64,000 nt of DNA from TTA-H9 sp002071415 (GTDB lineage Bacteria > Bacteroidota > Bacteroidia > Bacteroidales > TTA-H9): NCBI GenBank assembly GCA_035411425.1, contig DAONSX010000003.1, forward strand, positions 1 to 64,000, written 5' to 3'. Positions 63,446-64,000 of the stretch are shown one piece after another (position 1 is the first letter of the stretch; each line of letters opens with the position of its first letter). The translations under genes were made by a program, and so were the position numbers. The notes under the pieces were generated by a model. That model was not told the origin of the DNA. It ran no database searches and saw nothing but the letters and a program-made list of their open reading frames with translations.

Positions 63446-64000
63446 ATGCGTCGTTTTGGAATTTTTATCGGCATTTTACTTTTATCCATTGCTTCAATTG
63501 GTCAGGAGCTCGATTGCCAGATTTCTGTCTCGACACGTCAGGTAGAAGGCACCGACCGTCAGGTCTATAACACCTTGCAAACGGCTTTGTTCGAATTCAT
63601 GAACAACAAACGATGGACCAACTATCAATTTAAATTGGAGGAACGTATCGAATGCACCATGCTCATTCAAATCTCTGAAAGGCTGTCTGTAGATGAATTC
63701 AAAGGAACCATGAATGTGGTTCTCCGCAGGCCAGTATATAAAAGCAGTTACAATTCCATATTACTCAATCATGTAGATAAAGATATTCAATTCAATTATG
63801 TCGAATTCGAACCTCTTGATTTTCAGGAAAGTGCCATTACTTCGAATCTAACGGCTATATTGGCTTATTACGCCTACATCCTTATTGGTCTCGATTTCGA
63901 TTCGTTTTCGTTATATGGAGGAACCCCTTTTTATGAAAAAGCTCAGACCATTGTCAACATGGCCCAGAACCTTCCACAAAAAGGATGGAAATCGTTCGAA
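63446..64000 (+). CDS. DUF4835 family secreted protein (partial, cut by the window end)
   Basis: 185 codons are visible and the frame is open at the window end. A signal peptide (MRRFGIFIGILLLSIASIGQ) is followed by ELDCQISVSTRQVEGTDRQVYNTLQTALFEFMNNKRWTN, the conserved start of DUF4835. Full family members are about 300 residues. The gene follows coaBC by 14 bases, the usual position in Bacteroidota. Function unknown; periplasmic or outer-membrane association is likely. Confidence 0.9.
   Translation, partial: MRRFGIFIGILLLSIASIGQELDCQISVSTRQVEGTDRQVYNTLQTALFEFMNNKRWTNYQFKLEERIECTMLIQISERLSVDEFKGTMNVVLRRPVYKSSYNSILLNHVDKDIQFNYVEFEPLDFQESAITSNLTAILAYYAYILIGLDFDSFSLYGGTPFYEKAQTIVNMAQNLPQKGWKSFE

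Overview
The window is a chromosomal segment of a Bacteroidota (Bacteroidetes) bacterium, most likely Bacteroidales-like. The evidence is a SusC/SusD/SusE locus, a T9SS-sorted giant surface protein, a GldA-type ABC ATPase, Bacteroidota-only families (DUF4835, DUF5683, DUF3276, GlmU-like protein, extended NusB, short SerA), AT-rich DNA, almost no Shine-Dalgarno sequences, and promoters of the Bacteroidota type (TTTG, about 20 bases, TAnnTTTG). Most of the window is core genome.

Layout. 1-3.2 kb: ribosomal protein Thx, GlmU-like nucleotidyltransferase, L31 type B, LuxC-type acyl-CoA reductase. 3.3-13.4 kb: a secreted unknown protein, an ECF sigma / anti-sigma / periplasmic helical protein operon, a GH3-serine hydrolase fusion, a CDF metal exporter with a membrane protein and a rhomboid protease, a beta-barrel protein and a lipoprotein. 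13.5-17.1 kb: tmRNA, two overlapping tiny genes, metK, gldA. 17.7-20.7 kb: the rplM-rpsI-rpsB-tsf translation cluster with tandem promoters and an intergenic hairpin. 21-25.2 kb: a tripartite efflux operon (adaptor, MacB-like permease, TolC) with no ATPase gene. 25.3-26.5 kb: peroxiredoxin and rplS.

26.8-38 kb is an alpha-glucan-type utilisation locus. It has a large secreted debranching-enzyme-like glycosidase, and convergent to it susC, susD (carrying two inserted SusE/F-like modules) and susE. A divergent lacI gene has perfect palindromic operators overlapping its own -33 box. 38.3-45.5 kb holds a lipoprotein with a glycine-rich hydrophobic segment and a 1864-residue adhesin-like protein with nine SprB-type repeats and a type B T9SS C-terminal domain.

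45.6-64 kb is again housekeeping: serA, a four-helix-bundle (23S IVP-type) gene, DUF1015, an SDR, parA-parB-DUF5683, a PUR-alpha-like protein, nusB, viroplasmin-RNase HI, DUF2721, MTA/SAH deaminase, rimO, a YwqK-like repeat protein, an alpha-oxoamine synthase, and bamD-rpoZ-coaBC-DUF4835, which runs off the end.

I saw no CRISPR array, insertion sequence, prophage, complete tRNA or rRNA. The observations most worth following are the LacI operator/promoter architecture, the SusD with internal carbohydrate-binding-like modules, the ATPase-less MacB-type operon, the lipoprotein with a membrane-active-looking segment, and two hairpins 15 kb apart that share an architecture while their inner stems differ by compensating changes. 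All functional calls are by recognition of motifs and family resemblance; no database search was run.
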